From Allacma fusca (taxonomy: Eukaryota > Arthropoda > Collembola > Symphypleona > Sminthuridae), in the NCBI GenBank assembly GCA_947179485.1, contig OX359247.1, forward strand, positions 27,566,801-27,630,800: a stretch of 64,000 nucleotides of DNA. The letters run 5' to 3'. The notes beneath the pieces were generated by a model. It had not been told where the DNA came from and ran no database searches. It saw nothing but the letters and a program-made list of their open reading frames with translations. Positions 39,825 through 52,900 of the stretch are shown here, one piece after another; position 1 is the first letter of the stretch, and the number at the start of each line of letters is the position of its first letter. The position numbers were made by a program, and so were the translations under genes.

Positions 39825-42800
39825 GCCCAAATCCTGCGGAGTTCAAAGAGTTTGATTTAATTGCGTACACGTTATATACTTCTGACAGAGGATGACTTGA
39901 TCTTTGTCTCTTCTGAGTACTATTCCAGATTCAGGAGAAGCAAGTTTCCAGCTACTCTCCTCACGGATTGAGTCTCACATTTGACGATCATCCATCCGGT
40001 TTTATCTAAGTTGTGGAGCAACTCTCCCCCGCAATTCCCGACCACCTTGCGCAAGAAGGGTACATACATAACCTTTAACGCTAGTTTCGCACCCGCTTCA
40101 GACGAACTAATGGAGATGTTCTTATGTGATTCCAAACGGAACTAAAAGTACCCGTAGTCATTTTTACATTATGATCATACACTACTATTGCACAGTACAA
40201 AACAAGCACATATCAAGCATTTCATGGAAGTTGCATAGATATATTTCATAGAAATTATTTGCAATAACGATCCCTCCTCTTAATTTTTTGAACGGACAAA
40301 CTACAGAGACTTTACTGTTCAACAAAATGTTAGTCTAAGTACTAGAGGGTCAATGAATGCTTGTTCTGCAGCAGATTTCATTTGCTGGGATGGAAGACAA
40401 ACAAAACGCCAGGTGCAGTCTACAATAAAATTCCCAACATCAAATTGAAAAAAGCTAGGCACTGTAGGGGTAATAAAGATCATTGGAGCATGTGACCTCG
40501 CGGGATACACCTTCAGAAATAAAACAGTTGGAAAATAATTAAAAATCGAAAGAAGTGGAAGCTCACAATTATTTAAGGTTGCAGTTTAATTCAAACGGCC
40601 TAATTCACAAATGGAAAACATTTTTTCCTATTTGTAAGTTCCTAGTAACTTTGAAGGATTCACTTGAGGCGTACCTATCCTTTGTACTTAACCGAACTGG
40701 TACCTGGACCGTAAACATATTATTGTCTATTGACCTCTGTTTTATCCAGGAAGAAGTTGCTGGGAAAAATCAATACTGACGATTGGTGTCCTTATGAAAC
40801 CCACTGACTGTCAGGATCATGTAATATTTTGTGCAACTACGTCTAGAAAATGTTTCACTTTTAAGTGGCAAATATTGCGTCAAAATTAATACTGTCTAAT
40901 CTTGCGGTTGCCTTTCTATATCATACACATACATATGTCAGTTCCGCATGGCTTCCATAGGTCTCATTTGGAATGAACAGAAATTATATCTGTATAATTC
41001 GTTTGTTCTTCTCCAGTAAACGAATGAACTTTGGGTTCATTGAAATTAGATCTTTTCAAATTCCTACATGGGCACTCGTATGTATGTACATACCTACATA
41101 ATGTAACCATCCATAAAATCTTGGCTTTCTTCTGGAACAATGAGATCCGAGAGTATCTTTTCGGTGGATAGTTAACATCCAGCTGGTTCCACAGTTCCTT
41201 TTATTATTATCATTACTAAATACCCAATATCCATCCCACATCATGAAGCCCTAATATTTACAGATATGAGCTACGAAGGAATCCAGCTTATCAAATTTTG
41301 GAGTTCCAGACTTCTAAAAATATCACTTGATTCATTAGTATTCAAACTTAAGCCCGTCTTACTTTATGAGATCATAGAATGTAGGAACTGTGCACAATAC
41401 TAAGAGTTGGCCCTTCATGAGTGAAAAGTTTCAAACGAGAAATTGTAATCCTTACTTATGACCAAACGGGGACTTATGTACACATGAGTTTGTAATAATT
41501 TAGAACTATGTATGGCAGTTTAGTTTAGAATGCATAATTTAATCATTTACTATATTCTTATGTCAATTTAACCATCTCGCTGCTAGAATAATGTTCAGTT
41601 TCATTTACAGTTTTGTAACCAAAAATTTATTACCTAGGAGCATCGATATAGACTTAAAATTTTCCATAGACTTTCATCCTTTTAGTTCATAGGCAATCCT
41701 CCAAGTAATAACTTTGGCCTAGAAATATGTACAACTGCAAATGTATTCACAGTGAACGTTAAAAACGCTACTGGTTGATGAATTGATGAATAAACCCGTT
41801 CAACCGATTACATTTATGCGCTGCTAGTGAAAGTTTAGTGGACTTTTTAAATGTTTCAAGTTTGTCACTCCGTTGCATTCAGGGTTTTTTTTTCTCTTGA
41901 AAGCCAATTCAGCAAAATTATTGGTTAGAATTTAAAAAGAAAAGGGTGTACGACATACCATAAATTTGAATTATTCTGTTCGAAATTTGACTACACATAT
42001 GTAATTACATACTAGAATGCATTATACTACAGAATTTGCAGATAAAACAGTCATGTAACAGCACATTTTTTCGCAATCAAAACAAGTTGGCGAATATTGG
42101 CGAATATGCTCAACGAGTCTAGGACAATATATATGAGAGTAAATTTTCACCCGAGCAATTTAATGATTTCCTTGTAGCTTATACTTATTCAACGAATATT
42201 TACAATGAAGGCTCACCTATTACTGTCTACAATAACTACTGTTTCTCAAAGTCACAACTTGAAACAGCTTAACTTCACATTGCGTGCATTGAAACTTTTG
42301 GGCAACTCCATTGTGTCGTTTAACTTTCTCTATAGGAGAAAATTGTAGGGACTGTGCTGTATACAGTAGAAGCATATATAATAGTTCCTTATAGACAAAA
42401 AGAACCTACGCAAATTTGAATGTGCATGATTTATATGTCAAGGAGCTAGCATTGAAAGATTTGTCAGTTAGTAGTCACAGCGGGGTGATTTTCAGTAAAA
42501 GCAAAACAGAGGAATATTCTCCATTCAGTATATCTGGCCTGCCTCTAAATTGCAAAAGGCTTTCACGAATGTAAGAGCCAAAGATGTTTCCCCTAATTTA
42601 GATTGAATGGAACTAGAAATAAATGAAATGGGGAGCTTTCAAGGTGGTTAAAATCCCAACACTTCTATTTTTTATTTGACATTAATGGGTGTTCATAAGA
42701 TATGTATCTAAAATCTATTTATGTCTAAACATGTAGTCATGTCTGTTATAAAATTCTAACCTGAACCCACTGTCACTTACCTTTTTCAGTCTCCTGGTAT

Positions 42801-44440
42801 TTATTTTGAACAGGATTCTCTTGACGTTTAACAAAAGGAACAAGCCGTTTGAGTGTAATTTGTAACATTATTTCCAAGATGAGAATCTCCAATTTGAGGC
42901 TTACATTACAATAGTGTAATGAACTTTGGGATATAGAATGGGTACATACAAGGCACGGAGGATGTCATTATTCTTCAAGTTTGATTTGATGTAACATTGT
43001 TTGCCTATAAAATTACTCAAAGATTGTGTTGTGTGAACAGTCATAAAAAATAAAAACAAGTTACCGAACTGGATTTTTTGGTTCATTTTATGCCTCACTG
43101 GGATGAGTTTATAACTTGCAAGGTGTCGTTTCCCGCATAAATCTGCCTACAGATCAGCAGTCGTTGAAATCTAATCTGGTGATTGAAAGACGGGATAATT
43201 AATAATTTTCCCAAGTACTGAGATCCTTTACTTACTTTGTGGATGACCCATGTGAACTGTGCTTGTGTACTTAATTAGCTTTTCTACTCATTATGTTGTT
43301 TGCAAGTATATGGAGGTTATCCAATTTACTATAGCTTTGCTATTTTCCATAATAATTTAAAATGATTTGAGTTGACGAGGTGATAGTACTGTTTCAATCA
43401 ACTTGTGAGCTTTCCTCAATTGGAACAGCAACGGCAATTAATCTCTTTTGATTAATTACCTCTATTCCTTCTGATTCTAATTATACTGAAAATGTAGACA
43501 GCTCTTAGATTCCTGTGTTTACACTAACTGGTTTACTTCATCACTTGCTACCAAATTTACTGCATCAGCTCTATGAAACACTGAAAAAAAATTAAGAATC
43601 CTGCTTATGATACGGACGGCATGCTATGCTCTCCATCTCGATCCTCTTGATGTGTGTAGATTGTGGATGTATACTATAGGTACACGCATATGTACATATG
43701 TATCTTATGACTCAAATCTTACACATTGCTCACAAACAATTACAAAGTAGTAGCAGAATAAGGCGTCCACATTGCTGCTCAAATATTCCAATATGTTTTG
43801 CCAACAGGTCAAAAATTCTTGAGCCGGTAGATTGGAAATCAATGAGGGGAAGAACATAAAACAAATATGCACGTTTATAAAGGTCAGTATACATTGTATG
43901 CTCTCAGATTCTTCGTATGAACTCCGCATACCGAATTACAGGCCAAGGAAGAGGGAAATGTACATATGCATAATTAACGGCTGAAATAAAAATGTGATTT
44001 AATTTTTTGCCCAAACGAGGAATGTTGACTTTAGCAATTTTCACTCTACACTTCCTTGATGACCGATTGGGTGACACTAATTTCCAAATAATCGTTAAAA
44101 GTTTAACAAACTTTCAAGAATCAACGAAAGTAATCTCAAAATCACTGTATCTTTCATTATATGCATAGAAATGTTCATCCCTTGCAATTTGAACGCTCTC
44201 TTGCAGTGGTCAAAACTGGTAAAAACTGAATTACTAACGTTACATAGTTTTAATTTAACTTGATTTTCCTCCTATTTTCTTCCTACTACATTTCATTAAT
44301 GTAATGCAACATTAACGTCACCAATGCACTAATGCTCTAACAGGCAATTTGTATCACGCAAATGAATCTTATAACGGGAAAAGTTCCGGGCCGACTGGTA
44401 CATAGTAGTACATACACATGTAGATACTTCTGTACACAGA

Positions 44441-44458
44441 TACATACATACATACATA
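44441..44458. repeat. (TACA)n microsatellite
   Basis: About four and a half uninterrupted TACA units. Confidence 0.7.
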
Positions 44459-45066
44459 GTTAGTTGGAAATTGGGAACCTCACAGTGACGTAAGTTTTCA
44501 TGTGTTGGCGAGTTTTAAAAATAAGATCCAAGAAAAATACAGGAAAGTAAATAGTGGACGTTTCTTCTCGAGAAGTAGTTCAGCAGTCGTTTGCTGATGG
44601 TATACATATACACTGTACACATACATACATATATGTGTACAGATACAGCTCAATTCAAACCATAAAAATCTATTAGCAAAAGATGTGGGTCCGGAAGGAA
44701 CATTCTCTTCTAGAAGCTTTTGCTTCTGGCCTTTTGTAGATACTCCCACAGTTCCAATCTTTACTTGTACTTCAGTGCAGGCTTCAACTCTTGATGCGCA
44801 CTGAAGTAATTACATAAAGCTGAGTATATACATACGTAATTATTGGAAAACAACGCAAAAAGGATCACGTAAATTCCAAGAAAATCAACTCAATTTTGTC
44901 ACTTAAATATGTATTATAGTAACTAACAATTGTCACAAACATTGGAAATGGAACAATAAACATTGCGAGAAAGTTAGATATAATTACATATATTGCTATT
45001 TTTTCTTCAAGGAGTTTAAAACTGTGTAGTTAGTTATTGGTGATTATATGGGAATTAGATTAGATA

Positions 45067-45083
45067 GGGGGGGGGAGGGGAGG
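45067..45083. repeat. G-rich tract
   Basis: Seventeen bases of G with two interrupting A residues, in an AT-rich surround. It could form a G-quadruplex on the plus strand. Confidence 0.6.
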
Positions 45084-48000
45084 GACATAATTAATTTAGC
45101 AGGAACTAAAATCTGAAACCAGTTGAGGACATTAATATTAGTAAAGAGGTTATCATACTAAGTCAGCGGAGTCGTTAGAAAAACGTGTAATTGTCATTAC
45201 AGGAATTTAATCACGGTTTACGAGCCTTCTACTATGCTGTAACAATATTCATGACTTTGATGACCCATTGTGTGTGCACGACTGTGCTCGAAACTCATTG
45301 TATGCCTAACCATCTTCACATATACAATTGCTTAAATGGGGATGGATTTCCCTCGTTGCGTCGGCGTTTGCAATTATAAATTCATGTCAGTGTATATAGG
45401 AAAAGTAATAATACAAACAAGACATAAGATATTGCAAGAATCTGATAAAAACTTACTTTTAAATAAGCCGGTGTGAAAAAAATTACAAGGAAAGATGTAT
45501 GTATCTCTGTACCTGCAAATTAGAAAATCCTCTTGGGTATGACATTCTACCTTACATACTAGACAAAGATTAGAGTGAGGAATTTTCCTCGTGTCAATAA
45601 TACCTTTTCCAAGCCATCAATTTCATTCATTTTCTCCCCATCCCATCAATAATGCGTCTGTGTACTATCTGTGTGCACTGCACCAATGGGCTATCTCAGA
45701 TAATCCGCCTTTTTGCCTCTCGCATTCTGTAGTATCCTGTATGTGTTTGTGGTTGAGTGCGAGGGGATAACAATTAATTAACATACGAATTGTTTTAATG
45801 TTGAGTCAACGTAGGCGTCAAAATTATGCCGTGCCGTCCATACCGCAAATAACCCACAAATAAATTAATAATTCATGCCTTAATACAAGGAATGGAGAAT
45901 CGTTTTGGAAGTTACAAGGTATCTCTTACACTCCGCATCTGCATAATGACACAAAGATTTATTCAAAGTTTAATGAAAATTATCACTTTCTTTACCCGCT
46001 CGGGCTATGTTTCATAAATTATATCATTTCAAGACAATTTTTACAGGTTTACAATCAGTTCTGCACCTAGCATGATTTCCATAATGGAAACCTGAACTAC
46101 GTGGTCGGCTGTTCCCAGGTGCATCACTGTTTACATTTTACAGGAGAGATTGGAAATCGATGTGGTGGTGGCTACATAACATATTAATTTGTTCTTACTC
46201 TTCATTCCATGGCCGGAGGCTTGATCCTGTTCTATGTGAACTCTTATCACTTTGTGCGCTTGCATGTAACGGTTTCATACTTTTATGAAAAATTACTCTG
46301 TAGATCCAACACTGACTCAAGAATGGGTGCAACATTCGTAACCTTAGGTTATGCATTTGTTATTAGAGCTGACTAGGTCCTCTGCCTCGGTGCCTCTCGC
46401 CTCTCTGTATCTGTATCTGTGTCTGGTGCTCTGGTCTGTAAACACTCACGGTGGGGCTACAGGTTCCTGTGGGTTTTGGGTTTGAGTATAACCAAGAACT
46501 AGAGTGAGTGCAAGTGGACCTTTATCTCTAGACTATAGTCTCAAGTTTACATATGCAAAGAGGTAGACATGGGAAGGCATATGTATGTACATATCAGTAG
46601 GTACTGTAACTACCTATCTGGGACATGATCCATCCCAACATTTTTACCAGTGTCAAAGTTAATGTCTTTTATGAATACTGGGAGCAATTACATTTCTGGC
46701 AAGCTTTCTTTTAAAGTTGTGATTTGCAAGTGGAATGATACTCCTGAATTTTTGTAGAAAGCTTGCATTTTACATGCATCATCATTGCAAAAATTAAAAT
46801 TCAGTTTTTTTTTATTTATGTACAAGCTAATCACTTAACTACCACCTAATGATCAATTGGATTTTACTAATTATCAATCATTTAAAGGGAGCACTATTCA
46901 AATTGCAGGGGCTTCCATAATACAGTAGGCATTTTACTAAAAATGCACAAGACCCCACACACTATGCATGTAGTTGTGTCTATCTTCAAAGGTTTGGGTA
47001 TATTACAACAGTGAATGTATGCAGGGCTATTGGGACTGGTGGAAAGGACCATGTGAAAGATTATTCATTCGTGCTTTTGCACATAAATAGGAGTGACTGG
47101 AGTGAGCGACATTATAAAAGCAATAACATTGATCACATATTTTTTTACCTTGTTAAAAGTGCAATCACGACTGCTCATCCTTTCAGTTTAATTTTACGAG
47201 CCCAAGCCAAAACAGCAATGCCCCTTGAGCATATATGTTTATATGGTGTAAACGCAACTAAAATACACAACATTGTTTTTCCTTGTACAGGTGGACAAGA
47301 CAGAACATATACACTCAACCTCAAGACAAAGAAGGGCTCTCATGACTATTAGTATGTATTGACACGGCAAGGGAAAATTTACGATTTTAAATGTCATGAA
47401 CTTGGCTTGAGATTATTGTGTATTGACATACGTGCAAATACAAATCTGTATCTATACGCTGAACATATTTAGCAGACAATTACTCCCAAGCTTTCTCTCT
47501 CATATTACTGACAGCATGCTTGGGTTTTAATTTATTGGCATCTCTTGCATTCCCTTCAGTTGTGTACGAATAACTCATGGTAAAATCGGAAGTGTGCTTT
47601 TAGACGAACCATGGGAAGAGTCTTGACTTATCCCAAATAAATTTTTATAACCGTTGCTTTGTGAACAAATCCTTTGTTTTTGTCAGGTATGATTGGGCTA
47701 ACATTTCCTGGGGCTCATTACTGCTCAAATTTGTCAGCGGTGCATATCTAAAGGATTTTACAGAGTATTTCATAGAAGAATTCAGTTGATCGTGGAGCTG
47801 TCAGGACTTTGAAATATAATCACAAGCTTTGTGGAAATGCCTTAAGTTGGAAATTCCGTCTGCCCAGACTCTACTATACATATATGTACATAACCTTTTA
47901 CACATGGATAGTTTACGAGGAGGAAAAAAAATAATGAGAAACTTTCCTCAAGTTTGACTCAGCCTGCCTGGAGGTTGTAAATTGTAAACGTTTCTTAAAG

Positions 48001-51000
48001 AGCATAATACATGTGTGTTGGTTAAGTAGAGACGACGCGTCGGGAAACTTGTAATTAAATAAGAAATGGCAGTGACGATATGCGATGATAAAATTCAAAT
48101 GATTGTAAATCTGAACGTTACAAGAGAAAACTGCTGAGTTAAAGTGTACGCACCCATTTCATCCCATATTTTATAAGTTAACATTCTCCTGTTATGTATG
48201 CATGCATCATACTTGCACAAGAGTAATGGGACAAATTTATTTGTCTGTGCATTTCACTTGAGAGGGGAACTTATACCTGTTCTAATTTTATTGGGCACGT
48301 ACAGATAGAACATGTAGGTGGAAGACACCTTGTTCTTCTGTACCGCTTAAATTAATTGACGCAGTTATTAAAAAAACAGAGTCAGTGCTGTTAAAAGTCT
48401 GATGTTCGTAATATGATGACCCGTGTATACATAATTACAGTATAAATAATTATTACAGCATAGTAATAATAATATTGTTGGAAAAATTAAAAATTTTATG
48501 CACAGAATCCTTGCGTGCAGACATTAGCTCCGTAATTGCGCAGGCATAGATATACATGTATGTGGAAGTATACCATGCTGCATGCAAATCAGTCTTTAAT
48601 CCCTCATAGCCATATGTACATATAATTACTTACTCACAATCACTGAGTTATAATCTTATTTTTCCAAGTTAATTTCGGTTGTTATAAACCATTTAGTTTG
48701 TATACATAGATACATGCATCTATGTTTAAGGGAAAGCAGCTGAGAAGTTTTACAAATGATTGTATTTTTTATGAAAACTTGTGAGCTCATGAACAATATG
48801 AGTATGGCTTGCAGAAGAGTTAGGAAGAATTCATACTTGAACTAATGACGCGTGGCAAAAACTCTAGACTACAAGAAGTGTCTAGACTATTTAATCATGG
48901 AGTTATCACTATGATTTTAGGAACATGCAACTTTTTAATTTATTCCCCTTTTGTCTCCGTTCGTTGACTTTTGAATCTCCGATTATTTTTTTGGGTAAAC
49001 ATGCCTTTCCCCCTATCATAGCTCTATATCCTTTGTATAAAAGTCTGTGGAGGAAATGATAGTACAAGAGAAGTAGAGTAGAAATCTTCCGAGTGTCTAC
49101 ATTTTGGAAAATTTTCAAAGCTTACAAAATAGAGATCGTAAAAGTACACTTATCTTAGCCTTAGAGCCTTATCTTGAGTTTTGAAGAGTTGACAAAGTAA
49201 ATCTCAAGTCCTCAAGATTAAAACAACATCAAAGATTAGCACAAAACGGGTTTTCATTTCATAGGAGTTACCCCTCAATGTCAAAAGTCAGGTTCGTAAT
49301 ATTTACACTCCATTGACTCCAACGTTTATTGAGTCAAGCAGTGGTAGTTTTTCTGACTGTTAACTTTTTACCGATAAACGTTGGAAAATTGTTTAAAAAA
49401 AGATGTTTTCTCATTTGGGCAAGCATGCTTAACTTTAATTATTACAAATGTACGAATGTACACTTGTACGTTTGCGATTAGACAATAATGAGGAAAATAT
49501 GGCTCAATCATTGTAGTATACTGCGTGTCTACGCAAAATAAAAACGTGGGAATCCACTAATGTGCGAAAGCGTGGTGTGTTTGATTTGGAATTAGAGTAA
49601 TGAGCTTCTCCAAAATCCGGCTTTTGACATGTGTTGTCATTACGTGTGGACTTTTTTGGTTAATTTTTGTATGCTCTCGGTTTTGTTTTGATTCCGTTGT
49701 CATCGAGGGAATCCTATCTTACAGATCTACTTACTTAATGATGTCACTTAGGAAGGAGTTGATTGTACTCAAAGTTTCGATGGAACAACACGTACAAGTG
49801 AGAGTCATTCATAAATGCTTCGGGAACTGTACTGTCACATACCTGTAATGGTACTCATCCATCCTAGATCTATACTGGCACCTCAAGGAACAGCACATCC
49901 GTAGGGAGTTCCTGTAAGGAAGGAGCTTCTTCTACTTACTGGTGGTCTTCGACGTATGTACATATCTGTGGGTTGCTCAGATGTGTGGCACAGTAAGTGA
50001 GTACAAGATAGAAGATAAGAATGTGGTTGGAGGATTTCACAGAAATAATTACAAGGCTTACGTATATAGTCTGACAATGAGACATGACGTACCTGATTTA
50101 ATATGACAGAAATTATCCGTCTCCTCATGACTTGAGGCTGTTATAGCCTCAAAGATTTTTCGGATATCCTCAAAAGTCTTCCGTACCTAGTAAATCTTGT
50201 AACTTCACAATCCTTCCATCTCTACTGTATGTAGCCAGCCCCGCTACCTTAAAGATCACTAGAGGTACATTTGAAAGGTACCCAAGAGGTATGTACGCCG
50301 CATATGCATGTATATTCCCTTTACATTCCTACTGTATGATGTATCTTCATACGTGACAGATACATATAGATACATATAGAATGTATGTACGCGTGGCTAC
50401 ATCGAGATAAATAAAAGAGGAGTTACAGCTGAGGTGTCGTTTGCGTGGAAGCTTTGGCCATGTGTAATCTATAATCTGTGTGTTGTATACATACATATGT
50501 ACATATAACTTGACAGCACATACGTAAGCTCTGGCCTGTGAAAGTAAAAGTACAGGGGAATTTACTAAAGGAGACTCACGTAATAAAACGTATGTGCGAC
50601 TGTATTGAACATAGTGAAGTTACTCACGCAGAACGAGAGAATCGAATTAAAAAATCCCGTTTTGTTTTCGTTTAATACTTTGTAGTAGTCTTAAAAATTG
50701 CTATGCAGACGAGTGTGCTAGGCCCGAAGATTATGACTTTTGGGGATGACAAAACTCAAGTAATCTGGGGTTTCCCACGAGTAGTTACTACTCTTTCTTG
50801 TTTTTATCGAATTGACCGTACTTTCTACAAATCTTCAAAGGCTAATGGGTGAGGAGGGAGTCAAGTAACGATCTGATAATGTACGACATTTGGAATGAAG
50901 ATGGGACTTGTTGTAGTGCTTGTTTCCGGTTACATTTGAATGAATGAGTTGCTCGACGACAATTTTTTTTCCATTACCCCAATTCTAAATTCTAACCTTC

Positions 51001-52661
51001 GTCCTTGCTTGTAAGCAGCGGGCCAAAGTAGCCAAATTTTATAAGTGTTTTTGTATCCATAGGTTCACATTTGCATTCGAGGAGCATCATTTTTTTACAG
51101 TTGTTGATTTCACCCATTTACAAATGTTTCCTGAAAGGACGAGGAAAGATTTCAATTGGAAAGAGAAGGACTTGTTTGTTTCTGTGTACGTAGATACGTA
51201 CATATGTACCTGAATACATGGCGGTAACGTGTTATTCCATCATTCCATGAGTTCTTATGGTAATACATACGTACATACATACAAACACACACTCCACGTG
51301 CCTCATAGTAATTCTTGATTCGTTTCCAGATACAATAATCACAACTTAATTGAAAAGTCTTAGTGAGAATGGCCAGTTGAAATTATGATGGTACAAAGTA
51401 TCAAGCAAAGCACGCTGACATGAGAAAGGAAATAAATTTTTCACTTTTCAAATTTACCCATGTTTGGCTGGGCCAAGTGGGCTAACATTTTGATTTACAA
51501 GAAGCTCCTAAATTTGAATGCAGACATCTATCAATAAAAAGCCCATTATACAGAAGAAATCAAGATGAAGCCTCAGGACCCTTTGCACGTGGATGCAATA
51601 AAACATGATGACATTATAATCTTGAGTGGTGTGTAGTTTCTTTCATAATAAGTTTTCTACAACTTTACATTCCGCGGTGTTCCTTCCTGTTTTATGGATT
51701 TTAACATTCGATTCTCATTTCTCACACTAGCAATTTATGCATTGACAGTTGTAAAATTCCCTCACAATCTCACACCGACTTGTGTTCACATTTCGTCCTG
51801 TCTCTGGGGACATGACAAAAAAAATTAAAATGTAAATGATTCGCTCAAAACTTTTTGGCGTTTCTACAATTTTGTACTTGCATATTTATCATGAGTACGA
51901 TCGATTTCTTGTTTGCTGTGCAGTTTATCTACGGAGCTAGAGGACTTGTAACCAACAATTAATTTCCTATTTGTTTTCCAATGTGAACTCAAGCATAGTC
52001 GCATATTAATGTTCAGGCAGTTTGGAAAGGTCGGATAAGCCTTCTCCTACTGTGCACCTCTTTGGCATCAACACATGTTCCTACATAGATACATACATAC
52101 CCCGTCGTATCCTTAATAAAGCACTGCATGGATTAACACCTCTGATTGTAACCAGCTTTCCGTAAACTTCAATTTGTTCATGGCTGGGTTAAGTAGGTAG
52201 ATGATAATTATTTTATTCGTCATTAACGTGGATGAAGTTAAAAATAAAACCGTAACAATAGATCTTTTCGCTTTTTTCACCCTTCAGTACCTACACTTTA
52301 CCGCAAATACTTTGACATAAATACAACCTAGCCGTTACTTAACCGTAATGGTTTTCAATCCTAATAATTATTTCTGTGAGTGTGTACATTTTCCTTTTTT
52401 GAGCAAGTTTTTTTTCTACTTTGAACATTTTGTGGTATGTTTTTCAATCCGCTGATAGAATTCTTTATCTTGAGGTGCTAATTAGATTGCTACCTTGTAA
52501 AATGACATTTGGGAGTAATTACTTATATTTTTATTTGATACTGCAACACAGTATACTTCAACTTCCGGTAATACTTACTCCAAAATAATCTTTGTTGAGG
52601 TTTTTAATCGACTTTTAATTTAAGTACTTGAGTATATTTTCTTCTCATGTTGTAGCTAAAA

Positions 52662-52667
52662 TTTATT
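52662..52667 (-). promoter_or_regulatory. Poly(A) signal after the cysteine-rich exon
   Basis: AATAAA on the minus strand (TTTATT on the plus strand, about 52662-52667) lies just past the TAA. Confidence 0.45.
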
Positions 52668-52671
52668 TCAA

Positions 52672-52900
52672 TTATTTTAATAATGACAACAGCATTCTAT
52701 TTTGATTGATGATGCAGTCTCTGCAGTAGTTGGAACACTTACCTATGTATTGGCCAATTAAAAAGCATGCTTCACATTTCTGGGCGCTAAAAGCGTAAAG
52801 TATTCTTCCGGCTTGGGAATCGTCGGATAAATATTTGTTTCTCTCATCTTTACTATCATCTCCTTTACTTTGGTATAATTTGTCCAAAAATGTACTCACG
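52672..52900 (-). CDS. Probable terminal exon of a cysteine-rich secreted protein (partial, uncertain)
   Basis: An open frame ends SLLK then TAA at 52672-52674, followed within about 10 nt by AATAAA on the minus strand, as expected of a last exon. It encodes YAFSAQKCEACFLIGQYIGK followed by CSNYCRDC: five cysteines in 22 residues. Two models fit. Either the whole stretch from about 52906 is one exon (acceptor near CCTGAAG), or an 88-nt intron (52899-52812; strong donor GTGAGTAC, acceptor CCCAAG) joins a short upstream exon reading SWDDLKRGT to PGRILYAFS. No start codon or signal peptide exon was found upstream. The spacing faintly recalls eclosion-hormone-type cysteine patterns and the end of the protein at 56-58 kb, but neither is secure. 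Confidence 0.4.

Larger units (their letters stand above)
39825..52671. other. 12.8-kb gap with no supported gene
   Basis: AT-rich non-coding sequence with many TACATATGTA-type words, short (TACA)n runs (44441-44458) and a G-rich tract (45067-45083). The longest open frames (113 codons at 47011-47352 plus; 82 codons at 49600-49848 plus) lack family support. The latter starts with a signal-anchor-like stretch and is discussed under findings. Confidence 0.45.

Noticed and set aside
47011..47352. 113-codon plus-strand open frame
   Set aside because: Longest frame in the gene-poor region, but no motif, signal or splice support; composition looks random.
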